DNA of 64,000 nt from a virus (IMGVR_UViG_3300042298_003052:62001-126000), one strand, 5' to 3'; positions 9,183 to 18,947 are shown, counted from the stretch's first letter. The notes: generated by a model not told the origin, from the letters alone. Made by a program: numbers and translations.

Positions 9183-9596
9183 TTAACCTCCTCCTGTAGT
9201 CTGAAAATAAGCATCGAAGGGAATACCAACAGAAGGTACAATGTTATAAGACATCGCCGTTAATCTTTCAGTGAAAAACAATGTACCTTCCTCGGGCCTA
9301 CCACTACTACTCACTATAACTTTGACGCGATCGCTGCTTCTAAGATCCTCAGGTAGAGATTTAACAAGGATATATCCTCTAACTCTACGTTCCATATTGT
9401 CTAGACCGGGACTCTCATTCTGGAAGGTTTCATAACCTAATTCAACGATCGCGGCTTTAAGCTGAATCTCTTCAAAGATCTGTACTTCATTAAGCGTCAC
9501 AGGATCAATTTGATGTTGACCTGTAGGCACTTGAAAGAATAACGTTGCGTTAGGAACGAGAGGAATTACTGGAGGTGTAATAGGAAGTATAGTCAT
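9183..9596 (-). CDS. Head closure / head-tail joining protein (by position)
   Basis: 137 residues, Pro-rich start (MTILPITPPVIPLVPNATLF) and beta-rich body. GGGAG lies about 9 nt before the ATG, which overlaps the upstream stop as ATGA. It lies between a gp6-like adaptor and the gp10-like neck protein, the usual place of the head stopper. No diagnostic motif. Confidence 0.55.
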   Translation of the reverse strand: MTILPITPPVIPLVPNATLFFQVPTGQHQIDPVTLNEVQIFEEIQLKAAIVELGYETFQNESPGLDNMERRVRGYILVKSLPEDLRSSDRVKVIVSSSGRPEEGTLFFTERLTAMSYNIVPSVGIPFDAYFQTTGGG

Positions 9597-10333
9597 GACA
9601 CAAACTCCCTAGGACGATAACGTTTTAGTACCATCAAAACGTCTTGTAGTAACGTACTATCAGTACTACTGGTATTTACATTGGTAGCTTCACTACCATA
9701 AATAACGGAATAAAAATTGTTAAGTGTATATTGTTTCATACCAGAAGCCATGGGACTTCTTTGTAGTTTAAGTATGGATATAAGAGCGATCTTTATCTCT
9801 TGCGCCCTTGGATCTATGGGAACAGCTTTGAAATCAAACCCTGTGGTATATTCGACCTTCATTTCAGACTTTTCGTGAGCTTGTGTGGGGCGTCTAAATG
9901 GTCTACCACTATATCGAGCCCTAGCTGCACTACCTAATCCCCAAGACTCAGTAGTAAGACCCGCAAGATTAGCACTTAAGATTCTTACTTCTCCTAGTTG
10001 ATAATCAAATTCATAATCAGTAGAAGGATTAAGTGTTATCCATTGATTGTCAGATAGAGGTAATCCAAAAGAGGCTAATAAGCGTCTACCTCGAATGGAT
10101 ACAACAGGAGCCTTTTGAACAGTATTATTAATAGGCAATCTAGATAGTTTAATAATACCTTTGCCGTTTAATATAGGTGTTTCAACAAATCGTTGCTCTT
10201 CTAAAGGACGATTAGCGCCCATAGGTGATTCAGCGATCATTTGCGCTGTCAATATGGCACTGTTAATAGCGCCTGAGTCTATTTCCAACTCAGGCGCTAA
10301 CTTAACAAGGTCAGTAGGCGTTAATATTGCCAA
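9593..10333 (-). CDS. Head-tail adaptor-like protein
   Basis: 246 residues with an apparent TTG start at 10333, preceded by GGAAGG. An N-terminal helical part (LTPTDLVKLAPELEIDSGAI) and C-terminal helices with YTTGFDF resemble the connector (HK97 gp6-type) fold, where 'yttg' loops are common. Longer than usual (about 100-150), with a beta-rich middle. Role inferred from order after the capsid gene. Confidence 0.55.
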   Translation of the reverse strand: MAILTPTDLVKLAPELEIDSGAINSAILTAQMIAESPMGANRPLEEQRFVETPILNGKGIIKLSRLPINNTVQKAPVVSIRGRRLLASFGLPLSDNQWITLNPSTDYEFDYQLGEVRILSANLAGLTTESWGLGSAARARYSGRPFRRPTQAHEKSEMKVEYTTGFDFKAVPIDPRAQEIKIALISILKLQRSPMASGMKQYTLNNFYSVIYGSEATNVNTSSTDSTLLQDVLMVLKRYRPREFVS

Positions 10334-10336
10334 CTG

Positions 10337-10819
10337 TTAACCTTCCATGCTGTAGGTTACAGGTCTTACGCCATCAAAGGGACCGACATAGAACAGAACG
10401 ATCGCTAGTTTACCAGCGGTAAGAGCTGCTCCACTGATGGTCACTTTCAATTGGCGATCAGCGGTAAGTACCAAAGGACGGTTGTTAGAAACACCTGAGT
10501 TATGACCATCACCACTGATATTAGCAGTAGTAGAAGGAATCAAGTTCAGTACAGCGTCATCAGTAAAAGAGGCTACACCAGTTGCAGCAAGAAGATCAGT
10601 GTTGGTGTTAAGGCCGACAGCAATAGAGGCCCCAGAACCCACACAAGGGGTGTCAACATAGACGAAACCGCTAGTGATGATAGACTTGGATTCAAGTTCT
10701 AGAGGTAGTGTGATAGTTGCTTGAGCACCACCATGGACGGCGAAATCGTAGAAGTCTACAGCCTTACCACTAAGGTTGTCACGTACAACACGATTATGAA
10801 CGTATGATCTTTTAGGCAT
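10337..10819 (-). CDS. Unknown virion-region protein, possible head decoration
   Basis: 160 residues from the ATG at 10819 (MPKRSYVHNRVV); this start overlaps the preceding stop as TAATG and has GGAG 7 nt upstream. The body is beta-rich, Gly/Ala/Thr-rich and low in charge, like capsid decoration or fibre-type beta proteins. Lies two genes after the major capsid gene. Confidence 0.6.
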   Translation of the reverse strand: MPKRSYVHNRVVRDNLSGKAVDFYDFAVHGGAQATITLPLELESKSIITSGFVYVDTPCVGSGASIAVGLNTNTDLLAATGVASFTDDAVLNLIPSTTANISGDGHNSGVSNNRPLVLTADRQLKVTISGAALTAGKLAIVLFYVGPFDGVRPVTYSMEG

Positions 10820-11190
10820 TAGGAAACTCCGAGACGAGGACAATTAGGAACAGATGTAGGACAGATGGGATCTGAACTTTCCAAAGCTGTACGCATAGGA
10901 TAGTTACAAACGGGACAAATTCTTATCCCATCCACCTTAATGTAATCGAAGTTGACTTCAGCAGCTTCTTCAGAAACAATAGCGATCGCTTCAGTTTGTA
11001 CCGACTGTTCGATCTGAACATCTTCCACTTGGGGAGGATATTTCAGTTCCACAATCTCATCGATGACTTCAATCCATTTCTGGTCGTCAGCCTTATCAAA
11101 ATTGACAGTTTCTGCTTCAGATTGGATAATTCGCCATCCTTGTGTAATTAACCAAGCTTTGTAATCGTCTTTAGAAAGCTGCTGAGTCAT
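10819..11190 (-). CDS. Zinc-ribbon-like protein next to capsid gene
   Basis: 123 residues. The N-terminus is helical and acidic; residues ~90-120 contain CPVCNYP and later C residues (DPIC, PNCP), a probable four-Cys zinc site. No family recognised. It lies between the major capsid and the putative decoration gene and is probably co-transcribed with them. Confidence 0.65.
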   Translation of the reverse strand: MTQQLSKDDYKAWLITQGWRIIQSEAETVNFDKADDQKWIEVIDEIVELKYPPQVEDVQIEQSVQTEAIAIVSEEAAEVNFDYIKVDGIRICPVCNYPMRTALESSDPICPTSVPNCPRLGVS

Positions 11191-11202
11191 TTAGTTCACC
11201 AA

Positions 11203-13044
11203 TCAGGTAAGTGCTACATCAAACGTGTTGACCTTGAACACCCGTGTTTCCTGAGGAATGTCAGATGTATCATTGTAACCAGTAGCGTCAACGTCTAGTG
11301 GTCCGTGGGCTTCGTAGGATTGCCAAATGGCGCGATCCATCCGACCAAAGTCAGTCTTCTCATCAAAGAGAATCTGAACACCAGAGCCGCCGATACCACG
11401 ACCAGAAGCCATACCACCAAAGGCGTAAGAAGTACGAACCACAGAAGAGGTGCTGTCACCATTGGTTTCAGTAGCTACACCTTCTGCCCCAGTAGCATTA
11501 GCAAAGGCGTTAGTTTGCCAAATGTGGAAGCCCTCAAACAACCCTTGATAACCTTCAACCTTGATGTTTTCACCAGCAGGGTAATCACCAAGCATCATGT
11601 TGGTCATTTCCCGGATCTGTTCAACACTAGGAGCTTCAAAGTATTGGTTGACTAGAGAACTCTTCAGTTGAGACATAGCGGTAGGATTGGTAACAAGACC
11701 GTAGTTACCATCAGGTAGAGGCACAACGCGATCGTTCGATAGCCTCGTGTATACCTGATTAAGGAACTGCCGTGTCATAGTACCACCCACAGTCACAGAA
11801 GCCGCTGCTGTAACAATGTTATCGCCATTGTTATAGTAGTTCTTAGTGGTAGGTCTCCACTGTTCACGGATGACCAGATCTTCCCAGTTGTAATAGTCGT
11901 AGAAAAGATCTCTTTCCAAGATCCTCATCAGAGGCAACATGGCGTACTCTTCTACGAATCGAGGGATAGAAATAGGAGGCGCTTCCGAACGACCCCGACC
12001 GTACTCATTAAGAATCATCTTAACAAGGCCGGTACGAACCCGTTGATTACCAGCATCAATGGGAACGTAGGTATTAGATCCGGAGAGCAAACGTTGTTGC
12101 GAATTGGTCGCTACCTCAGGATAAGCAGCCCGAGGGATATCAACAACTTCGCCGTTACCGCGATCGTACCGGTGAACAGTTTGAGGGAATTGCCAGAATA
12201 CCAGTCCGGGACGGGAGCTAACCCGCATGATGGAAGATAGAACTTCCAAGAAACCACCAGGGACATCAGAGGAAGTGGTAGCAGCTCTCCGCTCAGACTC
12301 AGTGATCATCTTAGAACCACGGAATAAACCATGCTTCTTACCCATATCAGTCATCTCTTTGAGAAGAGATTTGTAGCTGCTATCATTGTACCGTTGTTCT
12401 GCCATCCACTGATCGATTTCGTGGGTGGGGTACACAGGCATCAAAGAACCGCCACTGGTAGTCCTATAGGTGACACCTAAACCGTCACGGATAGACATAA
12501 ACTCAGCTAGTCGTCCATCCAAACGATCGCCGTTAGGAGATGTACGAATATTAACATTAGGCATAGAGATTTCTTTCGCACCTTCTGGACGACCAATCAA
12601 CTTAGATAGACCTTCGAGAACCTTGTCAGATTCCTTAGCCTTATTCAATTCATCAGCCAATGTTCGATTTTGAACCTTAGCTTTCTCTAGCTCTTCCTGC
12701 AAAGGAGCGATCGCATTTTCGACGGCTGTTCTGACAAACTGTTGTAGAATTTCGGCAGTGATAGCAGGCTCAGATTTTTCTACAACGGCTGTTTCCTGCT
12801 CAATTTCTAGTTCAGGTTCAACAGCTTTTTCGACTGTTTCTTCGTCTTGATCGCTAACTTCTTCAACTTCTCGTTCATCAACAGAATCGTTGACAACCAT
12901 GCTGGAGGAAAGGCCCAGGGCCTTCGCAAAGCCGTTATTATGAGCTTGAACTCCAGATTTTTGAAGGTTGATAGATAGTTTCATCTGTTCTTCTTCGCTG
13001 AGGTTACCCAGCTTGATAATTTCACGTAAGGAGTTTTTGCCCAT
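11203..13044 (-). CDS. Major capsid protein with N-terminal scaffold-like domain
   Basis: 613 residues from the ATG at 13044, chosen because GGAGGTGA precedes it. The first ~150 residues are acidic and coiled-coil-like (long Glu/Val/Lys runs), like the delta (scaffold) domain that prohead proteases remove in HK97-fold capsids. The rest (from ~170) has the length and alpha/beta mix of an HK97-type shell protein with a C-terminal strand region. It follows the protease gene in transcription order and precedes connector genes. Gene order and two-part structure make the call solid, though no short catalytic motif exists for this family. Confidence 0.8.
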   Translation of the reverse strand: MGKNSLREIIKLGNLSEEEQMKLSINLQKSGVQAHNNGFAKALGLSSSMVVNDSVDEREVEEVSDQDEETVEKAVEPELEIEQETAVVEKSEPAITAEILQQFVRTAVENAIAPLQEELEKAKVQNRTLADELNKAKESDKVLEGLSKLIGRPEGAKEISMPNVNIRTSPNGDRLDGRLAEFMSIRDGLGVTYRTTSGGSLMPVYPTHEIDQWMAEQRYNDSSYKSLLKEMTDMGKKHGLFRGSKMITESERRAATTSSDVPGGFLEVLSSIMRVSSRPGLVFWQFPQTVHRYDRGNGEVVDIPRAAYPEVATNSQQRLLSGSNTYVPIDAGNQRVRTGLVKMILNEYGRGRSEAPPISIPRFVEEYAMLPLMRILERDLFYDYYNWEDLVIREQWRPTTKNYYNNGDNIVTAAASVTVGGTMTRQFLNQVYTRLSNDRVVPLPDGNYGLVTNPTAMSQLKSSLVNQYFEAPSVEQIREMTNMMLGDYPAGENIKVEGYQGLFEGFHIWQTNAFANATGAEGVATETNGDSTSSVVRTSYAFGGMASGRGIGGSGVQILFDEKTDFGRMDRAIWQSYEAHGPLDVDATGYNDTSDIPQETRVFKVNTFDVALT

Positions 13045-13187
13045 GCGGCTCACCTCCATCTCCATAAAAGGGGTCACAAACTAGCTTATTTATACAAAAA
13101 GAAATATATTCGCATGATAGCGATTAAGATATACTTTATTAGCTATCTTGTTGTACTATGAATAGTTGTTCCTAATAGATATTCGTC

Positions 13188-13868
13188 GTGATTTCAAAAA
13201 GCAAATCTTCACCAAAGTCTCGGAGTAAGAGTAATAGAATATACGGTATGGGTTTGAAATCTCTAAGATATCAATATGGTATATTCAAGCAAGAAGATTT
13301 AGCTAACGCACTTAAATGGGAAAAACATCAAGTGCGCGATAGAGAATGTGGTTACGCTTCGATTCGATTAGTAGATGTATACGCCTTTAGTAAAGCTTTT
13401 AATACAACACCTAGAAATGTCTTAAAAGTCATAACAGAAAAAAAAGAAGAATTGACTTCGGTTAAGGATTTTGAATATTTCTTAACCACCTATAAGATGC
13501 ACATAAACGACAGTAAAGATGATTTCAAATATGACATGGAAGAGGGTAAAAGGATCGTACATGAATTGACTCCATTTCCTCTTAATGAAACCACTATAAA
13601 AGAGACATTAACTAGACAAGGGCGTTGGTTAATGGCAACACGAATAAAGCAAGGTATGAGTTCACAATGGGTGTTCGCTATGAACCTTGGTTATAACCCT
13701 TCTTTCGTTCAACATCGTGAGAGTGGAGAGACTCCTATAAAGTTAGAAGAACTCATGGAAATCTCTAATATATGGAATATGAACTATTTGGATCTAGGAG
13801 AGATTTTATTATCCGAAGATGTTATAACTACGCAAGATATTCAACGCCTGAGAAACGAGTACTGTTAG
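13188..13868 (+). CDS. Regulator with two XRE-type helix-turn-helix domains
   Basis: 226 residues from a GTG at 13188 (an ATG at 13248 is an alternative). Two XRE-like units: residues ~21-80 (LKSLRYQYGIFKQEDLANAL, ending in TTPRNVLKVI) and ~145-205 (GRWLMATRIKQGMSSQWVFA, ending NYLDLGEILL). Both end with the start-position helix typical of Cro/CI-like regulators. It stands alone on the plus strand between minus-strand protease and capsid genes and overlaps the protease gene end by 4 bases. A role in controlling late genes or a lysis/lysogeny-type choice is inference. Confidence 0.7.
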   Translation: MISKSKSSPKSRSKSNRIYGMGLKSLRYQYGIFKQEDLANALKWEKHQVRDRECGYASIRLVDVYAFSKAFNTTPRNVLKVITEKKEELTSVKDFEYFLTTYKMHINDSKDDFKYDMEEGKRIVHELTPFPLNETTIKETLTRQGRWLMATRIKQGMSSQWVFAMNLGYNPSFVQHRESGETPIKLEELMEISNIWNMNYLDLGEILLSEDVITTQDIQRLRNEYC

Positions 13869-14761
13869 GATCTTAAACAGCTTGCGGCGGGTAGTGCGCC
13901 TCTATTACAAATAGAGTGTTCTAACAATTCGTGTCTTTCTCCACCTAACGTGCAATATCTACTAAAGTTAAATGCCGTTACATCTACACCTTCAGCGTTG
14001 CACATATCCAACATCCAAGGCGAAGGTATCAAATGATCGCACGTGTAGATTGTCTTACCTTTAGAATCTTTAGTATTCTCATAGAATGACACGTCCCTAT
14101 TGTATTTAGCACTACAATCAGGACAAATAAAAATAGGTTTGTCTAGCTTGCTACCTGTGGAACAATCATTGTGGATGCGATCGTTCAAAGTTTTAGCTGT
14201 GTCAGAACCCGTAGGGATAGCTACATTCAAAAATAACCAAATGTATCCTTCATTCTGAATTATTTCTTGGTTATATCCTCTATGACCACCACCATCGATG
14301 ATGCGATCTTCTACTGTACGTTCTCTGACGACTTTAGCATCAACAATAAAGCCTTTGGCAGCGTAACTATTAGCCATGTCATGATCTACTAGAAGAGGTC
14401 TTCCTACGGCTGTAGATGCTAGCTGTAACATTGAGCTAGGATGCCACCGACGAAGACCATAGTCCACTAGATTGTTACTGGCCATAAAAGGAACCATTGT
14501 CCAATCAGTAGACGTATATACATTACCCGTAAGTATTGAAATAAGATCTAATTCATATTTATTGGGAAAACCAATTTGATTACGAATACCGTTTTCGTAT
14601 TCTTCATCGTCTTCATCATTATCGGTTTCTTCTTCTTCCACTTCTATAGTAACCACGGTGCTACGTTGTAATTCTAAAAGATCTTCAATAGATTTTTGAA
14701 CAGAATTGATAGTGGCCATCAACTCTTCGTTGCTAATAGTAGAAGAAGATTCAGTCGTCAT
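13865..14761 (-). CDS. Prohead maturation protease (active-type copy)
   Basis: 298 residues. After an acidic helical N-terminus (1-60), residues ~115-140 read GRPLLVDHDMANS, the HD motif of prohead proteases (H127), and ~198-205 NDCSTGS supplies the probable nucleophile S201; spacing fits the herpesvirus-assemblin/HK97 gp4 fold. Inserted after it is a Cys-rich element (CPDC at 213-216, TCDHL) that may bind zinc. Lies directly before the major capsid gene in transcription order, so it should trim the capsid scaffold domain. A diverged copy lies at 20183-21451. Confidence 0.75.
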   Translation of the reverse strand: MTTESSSTISNEELMATINSVQKSIEDLLELQRSTVVTIEVEEEETDNDEDDEEYENGIRNQIGFPNKYELDLISILTGNVYTSTDWTMVPFMASNNLVDYGLRRWHPSSMLQLASTAVGRPLLVDHDMANSYAAKGFIVDAKVVRERTVEDRIIDGGGHRGYNQEIIQNEGYIWLFLNVAIPTGSDTAKTLNDRIHNDCSTGSKLDKPIFICPDCSAKYNRDVSFYENTKDSKGKTIYTCDHLIPSPWMLDMCNAEGVDVTAFNFSRYCTLGGERHELLEHSICNRGALPAASCLRS

Positions 14762-14835
14762 GATCGTACAGAATTACACTATTTTTTACAATAGTAAATT
14801 CTCATACAATTTATACACGTGGATAGCCATTTACC

Positions 14836-15156
14836 TTAATCTATGGAAATGTTTCCAATCTTCTCACTGTCAGAAGCCCATGGAGCTGTAGAAACTTTTG
14901 AATGTTTCGCTTTGATAACTATAGTGAAACGATGATCCTCAACGAACCAGATTGACCAACTATTATTAGCGGCGACACTACGAAAACGATAAAAGTATTT
15001 CTTTTGATCGCTGTCCCAACGTCTATCCATCTCTAATATCTCAGCCTGCAATGGACAGAATATGGACATGCTCCCATCTGGAGTTCGTAACTGTCCGTTC
15101 AAAAACTGTATACAATCGCCTATAGTTAATTCGCTAATAATCCGTTTGTTAAGCAT
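14836..15156 (-). CDS. Unknown protein
   Basis: 106 residues (MLNKRIISELTIGDCIQFLN...). Mixed beta/alpha, several Trp and Arg residues. AAGGAAG lies about 14 nt before the start. No family recognised; it lies 74 nt upstream of the protease gene and may be in its operon. Confidence 0.6.
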   Translation of the reverse strand: MLNKRIISELTIGDCIQFLNGQLRTPDGSMSIFCPLQAEILEMDRRWDSDQKKYFYRFRSVAANNSWSIWFVEDHRFTIVIKAKHSKVSTAPWASDSEKIGNISID

Positions 15157-15206
15157 TTCGGTTTGTGATATACTTCCTTAAGTATAGCCTATCGGAGTGT
15201 TAATAT

Positions 15207-15371
15207 ATGGTTTTAACCGATGCTATTTTAGAAGAAATCCAATCTTGTAAAGACACGTTAAACAATTTGTCACCAAATGATAACAGATCGTTTTGGGTAT
15301 CACGTCATTTAGCCAGACTTGTATTGGAATTGGAACTTACCAAAAACCATGTTAGAACTTTTGATTATTGA
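15207..15371 (+). CDS. Small helical protein
   Basis: 54 residues: MVLTDAILEEIQSCKDTLNN through LARLVLELELTKNHV. Almost entirely predicted helix, possibly a small coiled coil. GGAG lies 10 nt before the ATG. It diverges from the gene at 14836-15156. Short length makes the call tentative. Confidence 0.45.
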   Translation: MVLTDAILEEIQSCKDTLNNLSPNDNRSFWVSRHLARLVLELELTKNHVRTFDY

Positions 15372-15466
15372 TCTAAACACGATCGCTATTGTGTTTGTTG
15401 TTAAAGAAGACCAGCGATCGCTAGATAGTTCTATAGAGGAAGAACTACAAATAGCGATCGCTGATT

Positions 15467-15592
15467 TTAAGGCGTCATCGGATTGTGTACGGGTCGAAAC
15501 ACATATTGTTCGGCCCTCTTTCTTAATCTTTCACGACGTTTGCCAACCTCCTGATAATTAGACATCATCAACAAAAATTCTCTATTGTGCAT
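15467..15592 (-). CDS. Small basic peptide
   Basis: 41 residues (MHNREFLLMMSNYQEVGKRR, then ERLRKRAEQYVFRP). AGAGG precedes the ATG. The strand agrees with its neighbours and the amphipathic basic helix looks gene-like. An overlapping plus-strand frame at 15349-15561 is an alternative but is built largely from GCGATCGC repeats. Confidence 0.4.
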   Translation of the reverse strand: MHNREFLLMMSNYQEVGKRRERLRKRAEQYVFRPVHNPMTP

Positions 15593-15721
15593 TTTAGTGA
15601 ACCTCTTACGATCGTTTACACGATCTTAACATGGGGAGGAGATCTAATAGACAAGAAAATTGTTTTATGTTTTTCAAAAATATCAACAGCCATCTGATCT
15701 AAGATAGAACGCTACAACGGT

Positions 15722-16033
15722 TTAGCGATTCTCAGTTTCTAAAGAATCAGAGCCAAATTTATCAGCGAGAAGATATAAACCGCCCATACTTAACCAATCC
15801 CAGGCGTCTACCATGTAAAGAGAAAGATAAGGAGGTCCACCACGACTTTGCATCTTGGCGTAACCATATATGGTTTCTCCATTTTTCATTACGATACGAT
15901 ATAGAAACTTGCCTGTGTGAGGCACATAAGCAGGTTCCACATATAACACGTCAGGGTGAATAGCCCGTAGATGTGCGGGTTTATGACTGGCTTGGACGAC
16001 AGATTTTAGGATGCTTATCTTTCGCTGATCCAT
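15722..16033 (-). CDS. Unknown protein
   Basis: 103 residues (MDQRKISILKSVVQASHKPA...). Basic N-terminus, then a beta-like stretch (FLYRIVMKNGETIYGYAKMQ) and an acidic tail. No family recognised. Part of the accessory stretch between portal and capsid genes. Confidence 0.6.
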   Translation of the reverse strand: MDQRKISILKSVVQASHKPAHLRAIHPDVLYVEPAYVPHTGKFLYRIVMKNGETIYGYAKMQSRGGPPYLSLYMVDAWDWLSMGGLYLLADKFGSDSLETENR

Positions 16034-16120
16034 GACTCTACCTAAACCATAGTTAGATTATCTGATCTAAGACGCGATCTACAAATAGCAACAAACCGAA
16101 TTAACAAGTACAGAATACCG

Positions 16121-16867
16121 TTAACCGCCAGGATAAATCCATCTGGCATCACCAGATCTATCATCAACGTGTAGAAACTGCATACTGTTACTATATGCTA
16201 AACCACCTCGCCATTCATCATTAAGAAGTCTATAAAGTTCTAAAGGCGATCGTCCAGGAATGGCTATATCTAACGCTTTGCCTTGAACGTGCATACTAAA
16301 AGGGGCACCTCCAACACGGGCATTAGTCTCAGGATCTCTGTAACCACTACGGATGATAATGGATTTTCCAAAATGATCGCATATCTTTTGAGCTTTTATA
16401 GAAATACTTATTAAATTCGCCACTACAGACACATTAGCAGGACGACGATAATTACCAGAAGGTGTAAAATGTAATACTTCACCCCATGTAATATTAGGTG
16501 CCTTGCGATCGTGTATAGGTTGTCCTGACCAAGTTCTAACGCTGTTACCAGGTAAAAGAAATGATACACCGAGATCCTTAGGCTTACTTACAGAAGAATC
16601 TATAGGTTTATTGTCCATACTAAAACCGCTTTGATCTTCTATAGCACCTTTCCAGACATACCAAGTGTTTTTGCCACTTTTGTGAATAGTTTTAGGATCA
16701 ATTTTTTCAATATCTAACGTGAAGACAATGTGACTCCCTTCTTCCCTATATGCTGCAATAGGAAAAGTCTTACCACGTTTGGCAATAGCGAGTTCTTCTT
16801 TACCAATAGTGCTGCTATCTGCGGCACTAGGTTTTAGATACGTATCTGAAGTTGTGATAAGTTCCAT
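16121..16867 (-). CDS. M15-type peptidase, probable endolysin or virion cell-wall hydrolase
   Basis: 248 residues. C-terminal half carries the M15 (D-Ala-D-Ala carboxypeptidase/VanY-like) zinc site: H193 and D200 in SMHVQGKALDIAI and H233 in FLHVDD; SGYRDPETNARVGG just before is also typical. The N-terminal ~90 residues look like a beta SH3-type binding region. No signal peptide, so export would need a holin or delivery in the virion. Cuts peptide cross-links of peptidoglycan in this family. Confidence 0.8.
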   Translation of the reverse strand: MELITTSDTYLKPSAADSSTIGKEELAIAKRGKTFPIAAYREEGSHIVFTLDIEKIDPKTIHKSGKNTWYVWKGAIEDQSGFSMDNKPIDSSVSKPKDLGVSFLLPGNSVRTWSGQPIHDRKAPNITWGEVLHFTPSGNYRRPANVSVVANLISISIKAQKICDHFGKSIIIRSGYRDPETNARVGGAPFSMHVQGKALDIAIPGRSPLELYRLLNDEWRGGLAYSNSMQFLHVDDRSGDARWIYPGG

Positions 16868-16950
16868 GGCTATACAACGCTATTTACAGTTATCATTTTA
16901 GCGTTTTAGCCTTTTATTTATTTATAATTAAAGATAATAAGTTATCTGGT

Positions 16951-18279
16951 TTATGCTACCAAAAGATCGCCATTATAAAAACAGTGTCCATCAATGAAAG
17001 GTATTTGTGTAACTGTAGAATCAAAAGTCTGCCAGTCATCTCTTGAAAAATGAGTGATAATAGTTACACCTTGTTGGTAATTACGTTCTACGCCATAACC
17101 AGGTAGTGTAGGGTCTTGTTTACCGATCATACCTGGACAAACACCCCACATTCTCTTGTATCTTATACCAGAATCCGTAGGTACAGGAATCATCTGTGAG
17201 ACAGTAGACTGCCTGTGAATATGTCCCATAACAACATTTGAATAGTAGGATTTCATGGTATCAGCGATCGCATCTTTACCGCATTTTTCACCATGAGTAT
17301 AAATCCAATCACGATGTTTCCATACGTTAGCTCCGCTAGTATAACCATCGAAGCCTTCTTCAGTAAAACCACCATGATAAATTATGTTCTTACCAGTAAA
17401 ATCTAACATGTCAGATATGCTAGGGATGGTAAACGTAAATCCAGGAACGTCCACGACTGTTTTGATCGCCTCTCTTACATAGTCGCCAACTCTTTTATCG
17501 TGATTTCCTTCTATAACTCTAAATTCACAATCTGTAAGTTCTCTGATATCGTGGAAGAAAGTCGCTGCCGTCTGTAATGATTTTTGAGTATGACCTTTAA
17601 GATCTACTCCATGGGGGTGACGACCAAATTCAGGAAAGTCTAATGTGTCACCTAACGCCACAATAAGATGTGGATTCAATAGTTCTACTAACTTTAGAAC
17701 CAAAATTAAAGCTTTTTCGTCATGGGTGGATACTAGATTCCCATTGACAGAACGATATCCAAAATGAATATCAGGTAATACTAATATGTTCTCTACGTTT
17801 TTTGGTCTACTATCGAATTTATACTTTGATTCAGGTCTAGTCCATGTTACTTGTTGTAAACCAAATTCAATAGGATTAATTGTCTTAGGTACGATGTTAG
17901 CAGTAACACCAAAGTTTTCAATCTGAGTAAGAGTGTCTTGACCTCCTTTGTCTCTAAGTTTCATAGAGGTCGTCCAACTCTTTACACGCCCATTAGTCAT
18001 TGTGTAATAGTCGGTATCTATACCCTTAGATTTTAGATACTCAATAGGATCTGCTGGAGATCCAATCGTTGTTATATTGGCCGTTATGATACCAGTTGCG
18101 TCATCTTTTTGTATATCAACTGTTACTTCGGTCTTAGAAATTCCTTGTTTACGACGATCGCTTTTTGCTTTGTAACGACAAGATTTACAATCCTTTCTAT
18201 ATGTTCCACGATCAGAACGAAGTTCAAACTTATCTATGGACAAAATTTCTTTACAAGTGTCACACTCTTTTGTTTCCAT
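16951..18279 (-). CDS. Calcineurin-like metallophosphoesterase with N-terminal Cys finger
   Basis: 442 residues. All metallophosphoesterase motifs are visible in order: PDIHFG, GDTLDF, EGNHDKR, THGEK, MGHIHR. The first 35 residues contain CDTCKE and CKSCRYK, a four-Cys zinc finger of the kind seen in phage and recombinase-associated nucleases. Substrate (DNA, RNA, nucleotide) cannot be read from sequence. It lies with the M15 peptidase between portal and capsid genes, not in the replication group. Confidence 0.8.
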   Translation of the reverse strand: METKECDTCKEILSIDKFELRSDRGTYRKDCKSCRYKAKSDRRKQGISKTEVTVDIQKDDATGIITANITTIGSPADPIEYLKSKGIDTDYYTMTNGRVKSWTTSMKLRDKGGQDTLTQIENFGVTANIVPKTINPIEFGLQQVTWTRPESKYKFDSRPKNVENILVLPDIHFGYRSVNGNLVSTHDEKALILVLKLVELLNPHLIVALGDTLDFPEFGRHPHGVDLKGHTQKSLQTAATFFHDIRELTDCEFRVIEGNHDKRVGDYVREAIKTVVDVPGFTFTIPSISDMLDFTGKNIIYHGGFTEEGFDGYTSGANVWKHRDWIYTHGEKCGKDAIADTMKSYYSNVVMGHIHRQSTVSQMIPVPTDSGIRYKRMWGVCPGMIGKQDPTLPGYGVERNYQQGVTIITHFSRDDWQTFDSTVTQIPFIDGHCFYNGDLLVA

Positions 18280-18335
18280 AAGGATCCATAGAAAATAGTT
18301 GGAAAGTTATATTCTATTACAGGATACAGAAAAAA

Positions 18336-18947
18336 TCAAACTTCTTCTAGATCTTCGTCGTCGTTAATGCTGTAAAGAATAGGATTACCTTCTTGGTTAA
18401 TTAATTGAATACCTCCTTGCATAGCCCATTGATATTCATCAACCAAACGAAGTCCATTAGAATCTTTTACGCCATGGGCGATCGTTTTGATGGTATCACC
18501 ATCTGGTTCAATAATACGCAACAAGTGATAGTTCTCTTCCGGTCCCTCTATGATATAGTTCTCCACGGGCACTGATGACAATACACCATCAACACAACTC
18601 ATCATGACTTGTATAGCCCATTCCTCAAACGATATTTCTTTTACGAAATTACGTTTAGATATACCATGAGCAATGGGTATCAGTCTCTTAGTTGTTACCA
18701 CTTCAGGTAGATCAAGATTATCTTCGTTAATCTCTTCCTCCATACGTTCTTCAAACAATCGAATAAGAAATATATTGTCTTCTCTCTGATAACAATATCC
18801 ATCAAAGCCAGATGGTATATCTCCTATTACAACGTTGAGTAGGTTGGCTTTAATAAGTTGTTCAGCTTTATTCTTCTTATTTAGAAAAGCTCCATAAGCA
18901 AGAATAGCTGCACTTCCTGAAATAAAACCGAGAATATATTGGATCAT
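18336..18947 (-). CDS. Unknown protein with N-terminal membrane anchor
   Basis: 203 residues. Residues ~3-22 (QYILGFISGSAAILAYGAFL) form one membrane segment followed by a Lys-rich stretch, so the soluble part probably faces the cytoplasm. Residues ~85-150 are repeated in character (two 'P(I)AHG' lines, RLIPIAHGISK and TIAHGVKDS). GAGGAG precedes the start. No family recognised. Confidence 0.65.
   Translation of the reverse strand: MIQYILGFISGSAAILAYGAFLNKKNKAEQLIKANLLNVVIGDIPSGFDGYCYQREDNIFLIRLFEERMEEEINEDNLDLPEVVTTKRLIPIAHGISKRNFVKEISFEEWAIQVMMSCVDGVLSSVPVENYIIEGPEENYHLLRIIEPDGDTIKTIAHGVKDSNGLRLVDEYQWAMQGGIQLINQEGNPILYSINDDEDLEEV

Noticed and set aside
15349-15561. Plus-strand frame in the gap after 15371
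   Set aside because: Much of it is GCGATCGC repeats and a minus-strand frame with a ribosome site (15467-15592) covers the same stretch; neither is certain.
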